Assembly (NCBI RefSeq): GCF_001866645.1
Contig: NZ_MLYP01000029.1
Span: 1-64,000, forward strand
Reading direction: 5' to 3'
DNA length: 64,000 bases
From: Streptomyces colonosanans
GTDB taxonomy: Bacteria > Actinomycetota > Actinomycetes > Streptomycetales > Streptomycetaceae
The notes under the pieces: generated by a model
The model's database searches: none
Told to the model about the DNA's origin: nothing
Seen by the model: the letters and a program-made list of their open reading frames with translations, nothing else
Position numbers and translations under genes: made by a program
Shown here: piece after piece, positions 50,358-59,108 of the stretch
How the letters are laid out: every line of letters begins with the position of its first letter
Numbering within the stretch: position 1 is the stretch's first letter

Positions 50358-50801
50358 TCAACGGTGGCGGCGGCTGAAGACGACCATCCGTAAGACGGTG
50401 AAGCGCACCACGGTCACCAGGGCAAAGCTCGGTGCGAGCACCAGGGTCTCCGCCGCTGGTGAGGCGGTGGTCCGGTAGTGACGGAAGAACAGGACAGCGC
50501 CCGAGGTGACCAGGTACGCCAGGACGAACAGGCCACCCGCGGCCAGATGCGCCTGGAGGACCCGGACCGTGGAACCACGAAAGGTCAGCCGGCGGTTGGC
50601 CTCCGTGTTGAGGACAGTGACGACAAGAAGGGAGGCGAAATTGGCCAGGATGGGCGGCGACCAGTGACGCAGAAACCAGTACAGCAAGGCCTGGGCCACC
50701 GTGGAGGCGACGCCGATCACGACGAACCAGAGCACGTCCCTGGTCAGTGCGGTGCGGCCGGGCCGGATCAAGGCGCTGTGCCGTGCGCTGAGGCGTCGCA
50801 C
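50358..50801 (-). CDS. GtrA-family membrane protein
   Basis: Four-helix membrane protein of about 147 residues: DVLWFVVIGVASTVAQALLY, ANFASLLVVTVLNTEANRRL (the family NRxxTF region), then LAAGGLFVLAYLVTSGAVLF and SFALVTVVRFTVLRMVVF. GtrA proteins are thought to move polyprenyl-linked sugars across the membrane, which suits the neighbouring GT2 and GT87 genes. GTG 50801 is chosen because the longer open frame is antisense to the oxidoreductase gene; its ribosome site is weak. Confidence 0.8.
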   Translation of the reverse strand: MRRLSARHSALIRPGRTALTRDVLWFVVIGVASTVAQALLYWFLRHWSPPILANFASLLVVTVLNTEANRRLTFRGSTVRVLQAHLAAGGLFVLAYLVTSGAVLFFRHYRTTASPAAETLVLAPSFALVTVVRFTVLRMVVFSRRHR

Positions 50802-51026
50802 TCCACCATCATGAGGCCACTGTGCGACCCGTCGAGCGGTGCGGAGCGCCGGTTCGGCCTTTCGACTGGCGGCAGACACCCGCATGCACCACCGGAACGG
50901 AAAGCCGACCCGATCTGTGCCAGTTTGTAGCTGACACGTTGACAGGCACTGACGGCGCGGTGGGGTTCGTCCACCCTCTGAGAGTCGCCCTGGGGCCGCC
51001 GGGCGCCGGAACGGAGGAGGCAGCCG

Positions 51027-52460
51027 ATGGACAGTGGTGGACGGCCGCCGGCCCCGGGCTCCGGCGGGCCGCAGCGTCCCGAATCGGACGAGGATCACGT
51101 GCAGGGGCGCCTCGAACGCATTCGCGCTGCCGCTGCGGCGTGGGCCGCCAAGGGCTCCGCTCGTGCCCGGGCCCTCGTGCGGCGGGTCGAGCAGACTCCC
51201 CCGCCCCCGGGGCCGTTCCGTCCCGGCTTCTGGCGCAGTCCCATCCGCGGGCCCTGGCTGACGTCCGTGTTCGGCCTGGTGCTGCTGATCGGCATCCCGC
51301 TGCTCTTCGTGACCGGCGCCCTGTCCTACGCCGCCTACAACCCCAGCCTCGGCGCACTCAACGACCAGACCCCGGACAAGGGTCTGCTGGGCTTCTACCT
51401 GTTCGACTGGCCCACACATCCGTACTGGCTGTACCGACTGACCCAGGGCGTGCACGTGACGCTCGGCGTGGTCCTGGTGCCGGTGGTACTGGCCAAACTG
51501 TGGTCGGTGATCCCGAAGCTGTTCGAGTGGCTGCCGATCCGCAGCGCCGCCCATGCGCTGGAGCGGCTGTCGCTGCTGGCGCTGGTGGGCGGGGTCGTCT
51601 TCGAGTTCGTCACCGGGATCCTCAACATCCAGCTTTACTACGTCTTCCCGGGCTCCTTCTACACCCTGCACTTCTACGGCGCCTGGGTGTTCATCGCCGC
51701 GTTCATCGTCCATGTGAGCCTGAAACTCGGCCGGATGACCCGTTCCCTGCGCTCCCGCAACCTGCGGACGGAGCTGCGCACCGGGCTCGCCGGCACCCGG
51801 CCGGAGCCACCCGACCCGGACGGCCTGGTCGCGCTCGAGCCCGCGGCGCCGACCATGAGCCGGCGCGGCGCACTCGCCATGGTGGGGGGCGGTTCGCTGC
51901 TCCTCCTGGTGGTCACCGCGGGACAGAGCATCGGCGGCCGGCTGCGAAGGACCGCCCTTCTCGCGCCGCACAACCGTGACCCGGGTGGCGGCCCGAAGGA
52001 CTTCCAGATCAACAAGACGGCCGCTTCCGTCGGCGTCACCCCCGCCCATGTCGGGCCGGATTGGCGGCTGGAGGTCCGCGGCCACGGACCGACGCACGTC
52101 CTCACCCGCGCACAGCTCCTCGCGATGCCCCAGCATGCCGCCGCACTACCGATCGCCTGCGTGGAGGGATGGTCCACCGACAACCAGCACTGGAGCGGCC
52201 TTCGGCTGGCCGACCTCGCCGCCCTGGCCGGCCTCCCCGACGCCGCAAACGTCCTGGTGGAGTCAGTCCAACCGCCCGGCCCCTACAGCTCGGTGGTACT
52301 GCGGGGCAACCAGATCCACGACCCCCGATCGCTGCTCGCCCTGCGAGTCAACGGCGCGGACCTCTCGCTCGACCACGGCCACCCAGCCCGCGTCATCGTC
52401 CCGGCCAACCCCGGCGTGAACAACACCAAGTGGGTGCACCGGCTCACCTTCAGGACGTGA
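51027..52460 (+). CDS. Cytochrome b / molybdopterin (SUOX-fold) fusion oxidoreductase
   Basis: Membrane enzyme of 477 residues. A Pro-rich cytosolic start is followed by a four-to-five-helix cytochrome b561-like region (LTSVFGLVLLIGIPLLFVTG, LYRLTQGVHVTLGVVLVPVV, LHFYGAWVFIAAFIVHVSLK) with paired histidines as heme ligands. Then comes a signal-anchor-like RRGALAMVGGGSLLLLVV and an oxidoreductase_molyb domain in which ALPIACVEGWSTDNQHWSG holds the molybdenum-ligating cysteine. It resembles a YedYZ-type (methionine sulfoxide reductase-like) enzyme with catalytic and heme parts in one chain; the substrate is not known. First of a tight three-gene operon. Confidence 0.87.
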   Translation: MDSGGRPPAPGSGGPQRPESDEDHVQGRLERIRAAAAAWAAKGSARARALVRRVEQTPPPPGPFRPGFWRSPIRGPWLTSVFGLVLLIGIPLLFVTGALSYAAYNPSLGALNDQTPDKGLLGFYLFDWPTHPYWLYRLTQGVHVTLGVVLVPVVLAKLWSVIPKLFEWLPIRSAAHALERLSLLALVGGVVFEFVTGILNIQLYYVFPGSFYTLHFYGAWVFIAAFIVHVSLKLGRMTRSLRSRNLRTELRTGLAGTRPEPPDPDGLVALEPAAPTMSRRGALAMVGGGSLLLLVVTAGQSIGGRLRRTALLAPHNRDPGGGPKDFQINKTAASVGVTPAHVGPDWRLEVRGHGPTHVLTRAQLLAMPQHAAALPIACVEGWSTDNQHWSGLRLADLAALAGLPDAANVLVESVQPPGPYSSVVLRGNQIHDPRSLLALRVNGADLSLDHGHPARVIVPANPGVNNTKWVHRLTFRT

Positions 52461-52462
52461 CC

Positions 52463-52966
52463 ATGGCGCGCTTCGTCCGTTGGTACGGCTCCGGTCCCCT
52501 CCATCTTCTCGTCCTGATCGCCTCGTTCGCCCTCACCGGCTACGCCATGGTGCGCATGTTCGCTGTCCGCCCGCTCGAGGTCGCGATCTGGTTCGTCGGC
52601 GCGGCGATCGTCCACGACCTGATCCTGCTGCCCCTGTACTCACTCGCCGATCTGTCGGCCCACGCTGTTCTGCGGCATCGCGCCACCCGCATGCCGCAAC
52701 CGCCGTGGATCAACTACCTGCGGGTGCCCACTTTCCTCTCCGGCGTGCTCCTGCTCGTCTGGTTCCCCCTCATTCTCGACCTCGCGCTTCCCTACCCGGA
52801 CGCCGCACGACTGTCCGAAGGCGTCTACCTCGGCCGATGGCTGGCCATCACCGCCGTGCTCTTCGGCGCCTCCGCCCTTGCCTTCGCTCTCAAGCTCCGC
52901 CACCTCCGACGGGCCGCCCGCGCCGACGAGGAACGACCCGCACCGGGTCACGACGCCGCATCATGA
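52463..52966 (+). CDS. Four-helix membrane protein of the oxidoreductase operon
   Basis: Protein of 167 residues with four hydrophobic segments (about 10-30, 40-62, 88-108, 128-148): LLVLIASFALTGYAMVRMF, IWFVGAAIVHDLILLPLYSL, LSGVLLLVWFPLILDLAL, LAITAVLFGASALAFALKL. ATG 52463 is two bases after the oxidoreductase stop; its own stop overlaps the next gene by four bases. No family recognised; likely a partner of the cytochrome b enzyme. Confidence 0.78.
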   Translation: MARFVRWYGSGPLHLLVLIASFALTGYAMVRMFAVRPLEVAIWFVGAAIVHDLILLPLYSLADLSAHAVLRHRATRMPQPPWINYLRVPTFLSGVLLLVWFPLILDLALPYPDAARLSEGVYLGRWLAITAVLFGASALAFALKLRHLRRAARADEERPAPGHDAAS

Positions 52967-53643
52967 CATCCGGCGAGGAGCGGTCGCCCTGCGCCGGCGC
53001 AGACCCCTACGCACTGGCCCTGCGCAACGGCCACGAACGGGTCTACCTGCGGCTGGCGGACGGACGCCGGATCCGGATGCCGGTGGATCGCTGGTACGCG
53101 CATCCCACCGTGGCCGACGAGTCCGTGCTCACTCGCTGCGTCGGCCCCGTTCTCGACGTCGGGTGCGGGCCCGGCCGGCTGTGCAGGGCACTCCTGAGTC
53201 GCGGAGCTTTCGCGCTCGGCGTCGACGTGGCTCCCCGCGCGGTGGCCCATACCATCGCTCTCGGTGGAATCGCACTGCGCCGATCGGTGTTCGACCGGCT
53301 ACCGGCCGAGGGAGGCTGGCAGACCGTCCTGCTCATCGACGGCAACATCGGTATCGGCGGTGACCCGCGCGCCCTGCTGTACCGCTGTATCCAGGTCACC
53401 GCCCCGACAGGTGTTCTCCTCATCGAGGTCGACCCCGACGATGTCGAGGAACGCTGCACCGCCCAGTTCGAAGACACCCATGGCCACGAAGGTCCGCCGT
53501 TTCCCTGGGCACGTCTGGGAGCACCAGCACTTCACAGGATCGCCGAGGACCTTGCCCTCAGCGTCACCGACCAGTGGAGATACGGTCACCGATGCTTCCT
53601 CGCCCTCGGCTGCCCGGACTCAGCCTCGGGACGTCGTTGCTGA
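52963..53643 (+). CDS. Class I SAM-dependent methyltransferase
   Basis: Methyltransferase of 226 residues: motif I PVLDVGCGPGRLCRALLSRG near residue 62, FALGVDVAPRAVAHTI, LLIDGNIGIGGDP and VLLIEVDPDD. The region before motif I (RLADGRRIRMPVDRWYAHPT) is distinctive. It overlaps the membrane-protein stop (ATGA), so it belongs to the cytochrome b/molybdopterin operon; its substrate may be a small metabolite or lipid-linked sugar. The 279 bases after it show no further gene. Confidence 0.88.
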   Translation: MTSGEERSPCAGADPYALALRNGHERVYLRLADGRRIRMPVDRWYAHPTVADESVLTRCVGPVLDVGCGPGRLCRALLSRGAFALGVDVAPRAVAHTIALGGIALRRSVFDRLPAEGGWQTVLLIDGNIGIGGDPRALLYRCIQVTAPTGVLLIEVDPDDVEERCTAQFEDTHGHEGPPFPWARLGAPALHRIAEDLALSVTDQWRYGHRCFLALGCPDSASGRRC

Positions 53644-53922
53644 GGCGGGGCTGATCACGCGGTGACGAGGAGACACGGCGTACGCCGACCGGACGCCGAG
53701 CGCGGGGCGCGACACCGGGTTGTGCCACCCGGTCGGGGCAACTGTCGGCGGCCGGCACGTGCGAGCCACCGATCGTGCTGATTGGGTGGGGTGAAATCCA
53801 CCGTGCAGGGAGGCTGGAATCAATAACACTGGTCAGGCGCCTGGAGAGACCTGCGGCGCGGGCGACTCGTCACATCGTCCCGGCCGGGCCACGTCCGGCC
53901 CAAGGTGGACGGGCTGAGACGC

Positions 53923-55746
53923 ATGAGTACGCGACCGATCGGTGACCACGCTCTGCTGTCCGACTGCCGCTCGGCCGCGCTGGTCACCTCAGGCGGCTCG
54001 GTGGACTGGCTGTGCCTGCCCCGGTTCGACAGCCCGGCGATCTTCGCTCGACTCCTCGACGAGGATGCCGGCTACTGGTCGGTCCGCCCTACCGGCCCGG
54101 TCGACATCAGCCGCCGCTACATCGAGGACACCCTTGTTCTGGAGACGACCTTCCGAACAATCGAGGGTACAGCGGTCCTGCGCGATGCCCTTGCCCTGGG
54201 GCGGCGCGAACGCGGGCACGCGCTTGGCACCGCTTCCCCCGGAATGCTCCTGCGACAGATCACCTGCACCGAAGGGTGGGTGAACATCGAGATCGCCTAC
54301 GCCCCGCGCCCGGAGTTCGGACTCGTCCACCCACTCCTCTCAGCCGTGCGAGGTGGGCTCGCCGCGTACGGGGGCGCCCATTTCCTGCTGCTGTCCAGCC
54401 CCGTGGACCTGCAGGTGAGCGGCTCCACAGCGCACGGCCGAATCCCGCTCTCGGCAGGGCACCGCCTCGAATTCGCCCTGCACGTCGGGCCGGCGTGGGA
54501 AGGCGAGTCGGTGAGCTGGCGGGCGAGGCGGATCCGGCGCCGTATGTCCGACACCATCGAAGGCTGGCGCTCCTGGTCCAAGCTCCACCGCGGCTACGTC
54601 GGCCCCTGGCAGGACGAGGTGGGCCACAGCGGACGCGTGCTGCGTGCCCTGACCTTCGCTCCCACCGGCGCCATCGTCGCCGCGGCCACCACCTCCCTGC
54701 CCGAGAAAACGGGCGGGTCGCGCAACTGGGACTACCGCTACACCTGGGTCCGCGACGCGAGCTTCACCCTGCAAGCGCTCGCCACGGCCGCCTGCGAGAA
54801 GGAGAAGAATCGGTTCTTCGAATTCCTCGCGCGGGCCGCGGCAACCCAACTTGCCCGCGGTGTCGACCTGCAGATCATGTACGGCATCGGTGGCGAACGC
54901 GACCTGAGCGAGCGGCGCCTGCCTCACCTGACCGGCTGGCGCGACAGCAGCCCCGTACGGATCGGCAACGACGCCTGGCGCCAACGCCAACTCGACGTCT
55001 ACGGCGAACTCCTCGACGCCGCTCACCAGACCCTTCCGCCCGGTGAGCCTCTCGACCCGGCCACCCGCACCTTCCTGGTCCAGGCGGCCGAGACAGCCGC
55101 CCAGCGGTGGACGCGACCGGATCAGGGCATCTGGGAACGACGCGGACCCAGCAGACACTTCCTCCACTCGAAACTGATGTGCTGGGTCGCCCTGGACCGC
55201 GCCATCGCCATGGCCCCCGCCCTCCAGGCCGACGAACACCTGCCCCACTGGCAGCACGAACGCGACCAGATCCGCCGAGCCATCGAACAACGCGGTTGGA
55301 ACCCCCGCCTTGGCTCCTTCACCCAGGCATTCGACAGTGACGACCTCGACGCCTCCGCACTGATGCTTCCCATCGTCGGCTTCCTGCCGCCGCACGACCC
55401 CCGCGTCCAGTCCACCGTGCTGGCCGTCGCCGCCCACCTGACCGACCGAAACGGCCTGGTCCGCCGCTACCCCGCCGACGAGTTGCAGGGACAAGAAGGC
55501 GCCTTCCTGCTGTGCACCTTCTGGCTTGCCCAAGCCCTCGCGCTCACCGGCCACACCACTCGTGCACGACTCGTCTTCCAAGCCGCCCTCGCGCACGCCA
55601 ACGACCTCGGCCTGCTGGCCGAAGAGACCGACTCCACCACAGCGGAGGCCCTCGGCAACTTCCCCCAAGCCTTCAGCCACATCGGGCTCATCAACGCCGC
55701 TCGCGCCATCCGCGACGCCGAGCGACGAACAATGCACACTCAGTAG
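53923..55746 (+). CDS. GH15-family glucoside hydrolase (trehalase/glucoamylase-like)
   Basis: Enzyme of 607 residues with an N-terminal beta domain (PIGDHALLSDCRSAALVTSG, SVDWLCLPRFDSPAIFARLL) and a catalytic (alpha/alpha)6 barrel with GGSRNWDYRYTWVRDASFTL and the general-base region ELQGQEGAFLLCTFWLAQAL. Bacterial members of this layout hydrolyse trehalose or other alpha-glucosides. ATG 53923 is preferred to GTG 53905 because the family starts a few residues before PIGDHA. It has no signal peptide, so it is cytoplasmic. Confidence 0.9.
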   Translation: MSTRPIGDHALLSDCRSAALVTSGGSVDWLCLPRFDSPAIFARLLDEDAGYWSVRPTGPVDISRRYIEDTLVLETTFRTIEGTAVLRDALALGRRERGHALGTASPGMLLRQITCTEGWVNIEIAYAPRPEFGLVHPLLSAVRGGLAAYGGAHFLLLSSPVDLQVSGSTAHGRIPLSAGHRLEFALHVGPAWEGESVSWRARRIRRRMSDTIEGWRSWSKLHRGYVGPWQDEVGHSGRVLRALTFAPTGAIVAAATTSLPEKTGGSRNWDYRYTWVRDASFTLQALATAACEKEKNRFFEFLARAAATQLARGVDLQIMYGIGGERDLSERRLPHLTGWRDSSPVRIGNDAWRQRQLDVYGELLDAAHQTLPPGEPLDPATRTFLVQAAETAAQRWTRPDQGIWERRGPSRHFLHSKLMCWVALDRAIAMAPALQADEHLPHWQHERDQIRRAIEQRGWNPRLGSFTQAFDSDDLDASALMLPIVGFLPPHDPRVQSTVLAVAAHLTDRNGLVRRYPADELQGQEGAFLLCTFWLAQALALTGHTTRARLVFQAALAHANDLGLLAEETDSTTAEALGNFPQAFSHIGLINAARAIRDAERRTMHTQ

Positions 55747-55844
55747 ACGAACACCGTATACGCGCCAACCGCCCCGCCGATCCACACGCTCACGCGGGCG
55801 CACAGTGAACGGTCGCCGCCCATCGCGCAGTCGGTCAGCGCAAC

Positions 55845-56035
55845 GGCCGGAACTCCCTTGTGATCCCTGCCGAGCCGGCCGAGTCCACCATGCCGGCCCG
55901 CCTCGTCGAGCAGGCCGCGGGCGTCCTCGGCGGGCTCGACCTGCTGGTCGACAACGCGAGTAGGGTCCGGGCCGACAAGCTGGAGTCCATCGGCGTGGAC
56001 GACATCCGGGCCGTGACAGCCGGCCCGCCGGCTAC
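55845..56035 (+). pseudogene. SDR fragment
   Basis: About 60 residues of an SDR: ARLVEQAAGVLGGLDLLVDN, then ASRVRADKLESIGVDDI, where LDLLVNNAG is expected. The nucleotide-binding start and catalytic Tyr-Lys half are both missing; frame ends in random sequence. It runs up to the stop of the convergent PEBP gene. Confidence 0.6.
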
Positions 56036-56042
56036 GCCGCGG

Positions 56043-56636
56043 TCAATGCCGCGTGTAGGGGGCTACCAGCACCGTGGTGGCGTCGGCCCGACTCCGTAGC
56101 TCTTTGAGGGTCTGGCTCGGCGAGGCGTTCCGGCCGAAGGACGCCGGCAGGGGGTTACGGAACGCATACAGCGTCAGCTGGTACTCGTGCGTGCGACCGG
56201 CAGGCGGGCAGGGGCCGTCGTACGCCGCCTCGCCGAAGTCGTTCAGGAGTTCCCGGGCACCGGGCGTCAGAGTGTGCGCCCGCGTTCCCGACGCCGTCGC
56301 CGGAAGGCCGACCTGCAGCCAGTGAATCTTCTGGTTCTCCAAGTCGACCATGGACAGGGCGAGTTCGGCGGTCCCAGCGGGGATGTTCTCGAACCTGAGC
56401 CCCGGGGAGTAGTCATGGGGGCTGTCACAGGTCATCAGAGGGAGGAACGCGCCCGACGCGTCGAAACCCTGACCCCGGCCGAGGGTGAAGCGACCTGTAG
56501 GCACCGCCGTCGCCCGGGAGACCGCACTGGACGGGGCCGACGTCGCCCGGGTGTGCCCGGAGTTTGACGAGCATGCTGCGGTCGTCAGCAGCGCGGCTAC
56601 GGCAATCGCCCCTGAGACACGGAAACGACGCTTCAT
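56043..56636 (-). CDS. PEBP-family (YbhB/YbcL-like) lipoprotein
   Basis: Exported lipoprotein of 197 residues. Signal peptide with lipobox AALLTTAAC (Cys near residue 22), a Ser/Thr-rich linker, and a phosphatidylethanolamine-binding protein fold: MTCDSPHDYSPGLRFENIPA, LALSMVDLENQKIHWLQVGL, YDGPCPPAGRTHEYQLTLYA. The GPCPP and HEYQ motifs are the family ligand site. Function in actinomycetes is unclear, perhaps protease inhibition or lipid binding. Confidence 0.85.
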   Translation of the reverse strand: MKRRFRVSGAIAVAALLTTAACSSNSGHTRATSAPSSAVSRATAVPTGRFTLGRGQGFDASGAFLPLMTCDSPHDYSPGLRFENIPAGTAELALSMVDLENQKIHWLQVGLPATASGTRAHTLTPGARELLNDFGEAAYDGPCPPAGRTHEYQLTLYAFRNPLPASFGRNASPSQTLKELRSRADATTVLVAPYTRH

Positions 56637-56874
56637 GATGGAACCGTATGCCAGGCGGACACCGACCGCCTGTACCGGCTCACGGCTTCCTGATCTTCGT
56701 GCCTCGGCCCCGGCTGGGCCGAGGCACCGGAAAGGCCCGACCCCGGTTGCGTCCCGGGAAGTGGTCTACGGGTTCGGCCTGATCCGGGGTTTGCTCCGGT
56801 TTCGGGCGTAGTGCCGACGATCGCGCACAGCACAGGCAGCGGGCGAGGGCTCCCCGACTGCTCCCGCCAACGCC

Positions 56875-56991
56875 TCAAGGGCCCTCCGAAGAGAATCCCT
56901 GACTTGCGGAAACGCCGGCGAGCCAGGCACGGGCGCGCCGGTCGGTGTCCTCGATCAGGTCAAGCCCGGTCGCAGAACCGGGCAGGTGCAT
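56875..56991 (-). CDS. Possible 38-residue ORF
   Basis: A small minus-strand ORF (MHLPGSATGLDLIEDTDRRA, then RAWLAGVSASQGFSSEGP) with a strong GGAGGG eight bases before its ATG. The composition is protein-like and it sits in an otherwise empty 617-base stretch (56637-57253), where I see no other gene, repeat or terminator. No family recognised; may be a gene relic or small protein. Confidence 0.35.
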   Translation of the reverse strand: MHLPGSATGLDLIEDTDRRARAWLAGVSASQGFSSEGP

Positions 56992-57253
56992 CGTTGCTTC
57001 CCTCCGGCAGAAGTGCCGCGGTCCGAGCTCTCGGGAGCGATCCGCAGGTCGCGCGGTGCACCGACCCGTGTGCCCGCGCCGGAACTTGCCGTGCTGCTGA
57101 GCTCAATTGCGGTCATGGGCGCCGCTCACCCGGTGAACGGTACGGACAGCACCCGGCAGGCGCACACAGCACCCGATCAGCCGAGTCGGGGCGGCGGGGC
57201 CCTTCCTCGCTGGATACCTGGTGGAAGAACACCGACCCGAGAGGAAATACGAA

Positions 57254-57784
57254 ATGCGGACGAAAATCCTGCTGGAGGGACGCCCCGGTGTGGGTAAGAC
57301 GACCGCCGTTCGCCGACTGGCCGCGCTTCTGCGCAGCCGTGCCATCGTCGGCTTCACCACGGAGGAGATCCGGCAGGGCGGCGCCCGGGTCGGTTTCGCT
57401 CTGGAGACGGCAGCGGGACACCGCGCCGTACTCGCCCATGTCGACTTCCCGGGACCGCCGAAGGTGGGAAGATACGGCGTCAACTTGGACGTGATGGATC
57501 AGGTGGCGCTGCCGGCGCTGACGTCCGCTTCGACGAATCCGGTGCCCGGCCGGCTCGTGCTCATCGACGAGCTCGGACGAATGGAGTTGGCTTCCGCCTC
57601 ATTCAGGGAGGTCGTCCGGTCCGTTTTCGAGGCCGACATGGATGTCGTCGCGACCGTTCACGCCCACAGCGACCCGTTCACCGACGCGCTGAAACGGCGC
57701 CCCGACGTCGAACTCATCGCCATCACCAGGGCGAACCGGGACGCTCTCCCCGGCGAACTGGCGACACGGCTGGAGAACCGGTGA
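57254..57784 (+). CDS. THEP1-type nucleoside-triphosphatase
   Basis: P-loop NTPase of 176 residues (NTPase_1 family). Walker A is ILLEGRPGVGKTTAVRRLAA at the very N terminus; GFTTEEIRQGGARVGFALET is the family-specific strand; Walker B is RLVLIDELGRMELAS; VVATVHAHSD follows. Proteins of this type hydrolyse ATP/GTP and are close to adenylate-kinase-like enzymes; the cellular role is not established. ATG 57254 with GAGGAAA upstream gives the canonical start, so the 11 extra codons from 57221 are rejected. Confidence 0.88.
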   Translation: MRTKILLEGRPGVGKTTAVRRLAALLRSRAIVGFTTEEIRQGGARVGFALETAAGHRAVLAHVDFPGPPKVGRYGVNLDVMDQVALPALTSASTNPVPGRLVLIDELGRMELASASFREVVRSVFEADMDVVATVHAHSDPFTDALKRRPDVELIAITRANRDALPGELATRLENR

Positions 57785-57926
57785 CAGACACCTACGAGCA
57801 CTGCTCAGCGACTGCGGCGCGGCATACTCGCCATTGAGCCGGAGGCAGCATGCCGCCCACCCCTACGCGGCTCCGTGGGATCCCGCGATGGCACAGCGTG
57901 CTGAACGTCCCAGAGCCCCACCGGCT

Positions 57927-58922
57927 TCAGCCGGCGGGCACCGTACGGGCGGCGGTGATGAACGCCTCCAACTCGTGGGCGATGTCCGGTCCGGTTGGCT
58001 GGTAGACGATCTCGGTGATGCCCTGCTCTGCGTATTCGGCGAGGCGGTCGGCCAGTTGTGCGGCCGATCCGGTCACTGTGGTGGTCGGGATCGCGGCCCA
58101 GCTGCCGGCTGCCCAGGCGGCCCGGTCGGCGGCGTTGAGGGCGACCAGGTGCTGGTCGTGGACTGCTAGGTGCCGCTCTCGTTCGGGAACCTGGTTGACC
58201 ACGTCCAGCCATGCTTGCCCGCCGGGCAGCGTGGTCACGTCGCCGCCGAACTCGTAGGCGGCGTGATAGGCCAGCGCGTTGCCCGGCCCGGCGGCGGCGC
58301 GGACTCGGGGCGAGTCCAGGGACTCGCCCTCGGCCAGCACGGTGCCGTGCACGCCGAGCGCCGCCCAGGTGAACTCCTTGGCGAACGCGGTCTCGCCGTT
58401 GACGGTGAACAGACCGTCGGCAAGTTCCTTCGCGACGGCGAAACCCTTGGGACCCAGCGCCGAGATCAGCACGGGCACGTCGATCGGGCGGGACGGGGCG
58501 TGGCCGACCGGGTGCAGCATGCGCATGCGGCCGCCGCCCCAGTCGACGATCTCGCCGTGCAGCAAGGCGCGGAAGACACGGACGTACTCGCCGAGATAGG
58601 CCCAGGTTGTGGACTTGGCACCCATGGCCCGGGCACCGGTGAATCCGGTGCCGAAGGCGACGGCGACCCGCCCCGGTGCCAGGGCGCACAGGGCGGCGGC
58701 ACCCGAGGCGTTGACCATCGGCTGACGGAGGTTGGGCACCAGCACGCCTGGCCCCAGTCCGATGCGTTGGGTGCGTTCGGCAGCCAACGCCAGCATCATC
58801 CACACGTCCGGGCTCTGCTGGGGAGTGTCGAACAGCCAGGCTCGGTCGTAGCCCAGTTGCTCGGAAACGGCAATGTGCGCCGGTGCGTCGAGGGAGGTCG
58901 GGAACTGGCTGGAAATCTTCAT
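57927..58922 (-). CDS. LLM-class F420-dependent oxidoreductase
   Basis: TIM-barrel oxidoreductase of 331 residues, luciferase-like monooxygenase superfamily: AVSEQLGYDRAWLFDTPQQS, LALAAERTQRIGLGPGVLVP, LCALAPGRVAVAFGTGFTGA, RALLHGEIVDWGGGR, LISALGPKGFAVAKELADG. Such actinomycete proteins use F420 or FMN. ATG 58922 is preceded by AGAGGG; the longer frame to 59075 is not natural. Probably oxidises or reduces an unidentified small molecule. Confidence 0.87.
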   Translation of the reverse strand: MKISSQFPTSLDAPAHIAVSEQLGYDRAWLFDTPQQSPDVWMMLALAAERTQRIGLGPGVLVPNLRQPMVNASGAAALCALAPGRVAVAFGTGFTGARAMGAKSTTWAYLGEYVRVFRALLHGEIVDWGGGRMRMLHPVGHAPSRPIDVPVLISALGPKGFAVAKELADGLFTVNGETAFAKEFTWAALGVHGTVLAEGESLDSPRVRAAAGPGNALAYHAAYEFGGDVTTLPGGQAWLDVVNQVPERERHLAVHDQHLVALNAADRAAWAAGSWAAIPTTTVTGSAAQLADRLAEYAEQGITEIVYQPTGPDIAHELEAFITAARTVPAG

Positions 58923-59108
58923 GAGGTGCCCTCTGATTCGAACCACGTTGTTCATGGTCATCTCCAGATACTCCACCCCTTGCGGGTCGTTCCTCTGATA
59001 CCCCACGCACTCGTCTCGATCATCGATCAACGTTTTTGACGCGCCCCGCAGCATCGCCGAACGCGCCGCCATCAACCCGACCGGCCCAACACCGAAGCCC
59101 GGGTCGGG

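Noticed and set aside
50358..52136. A 592-residue minus-strand frame
   Set aside because: The first ~440 residues are antisense to the cytochrome b/molybdopterin gene; only the GtrA-like C-terminal part is real.
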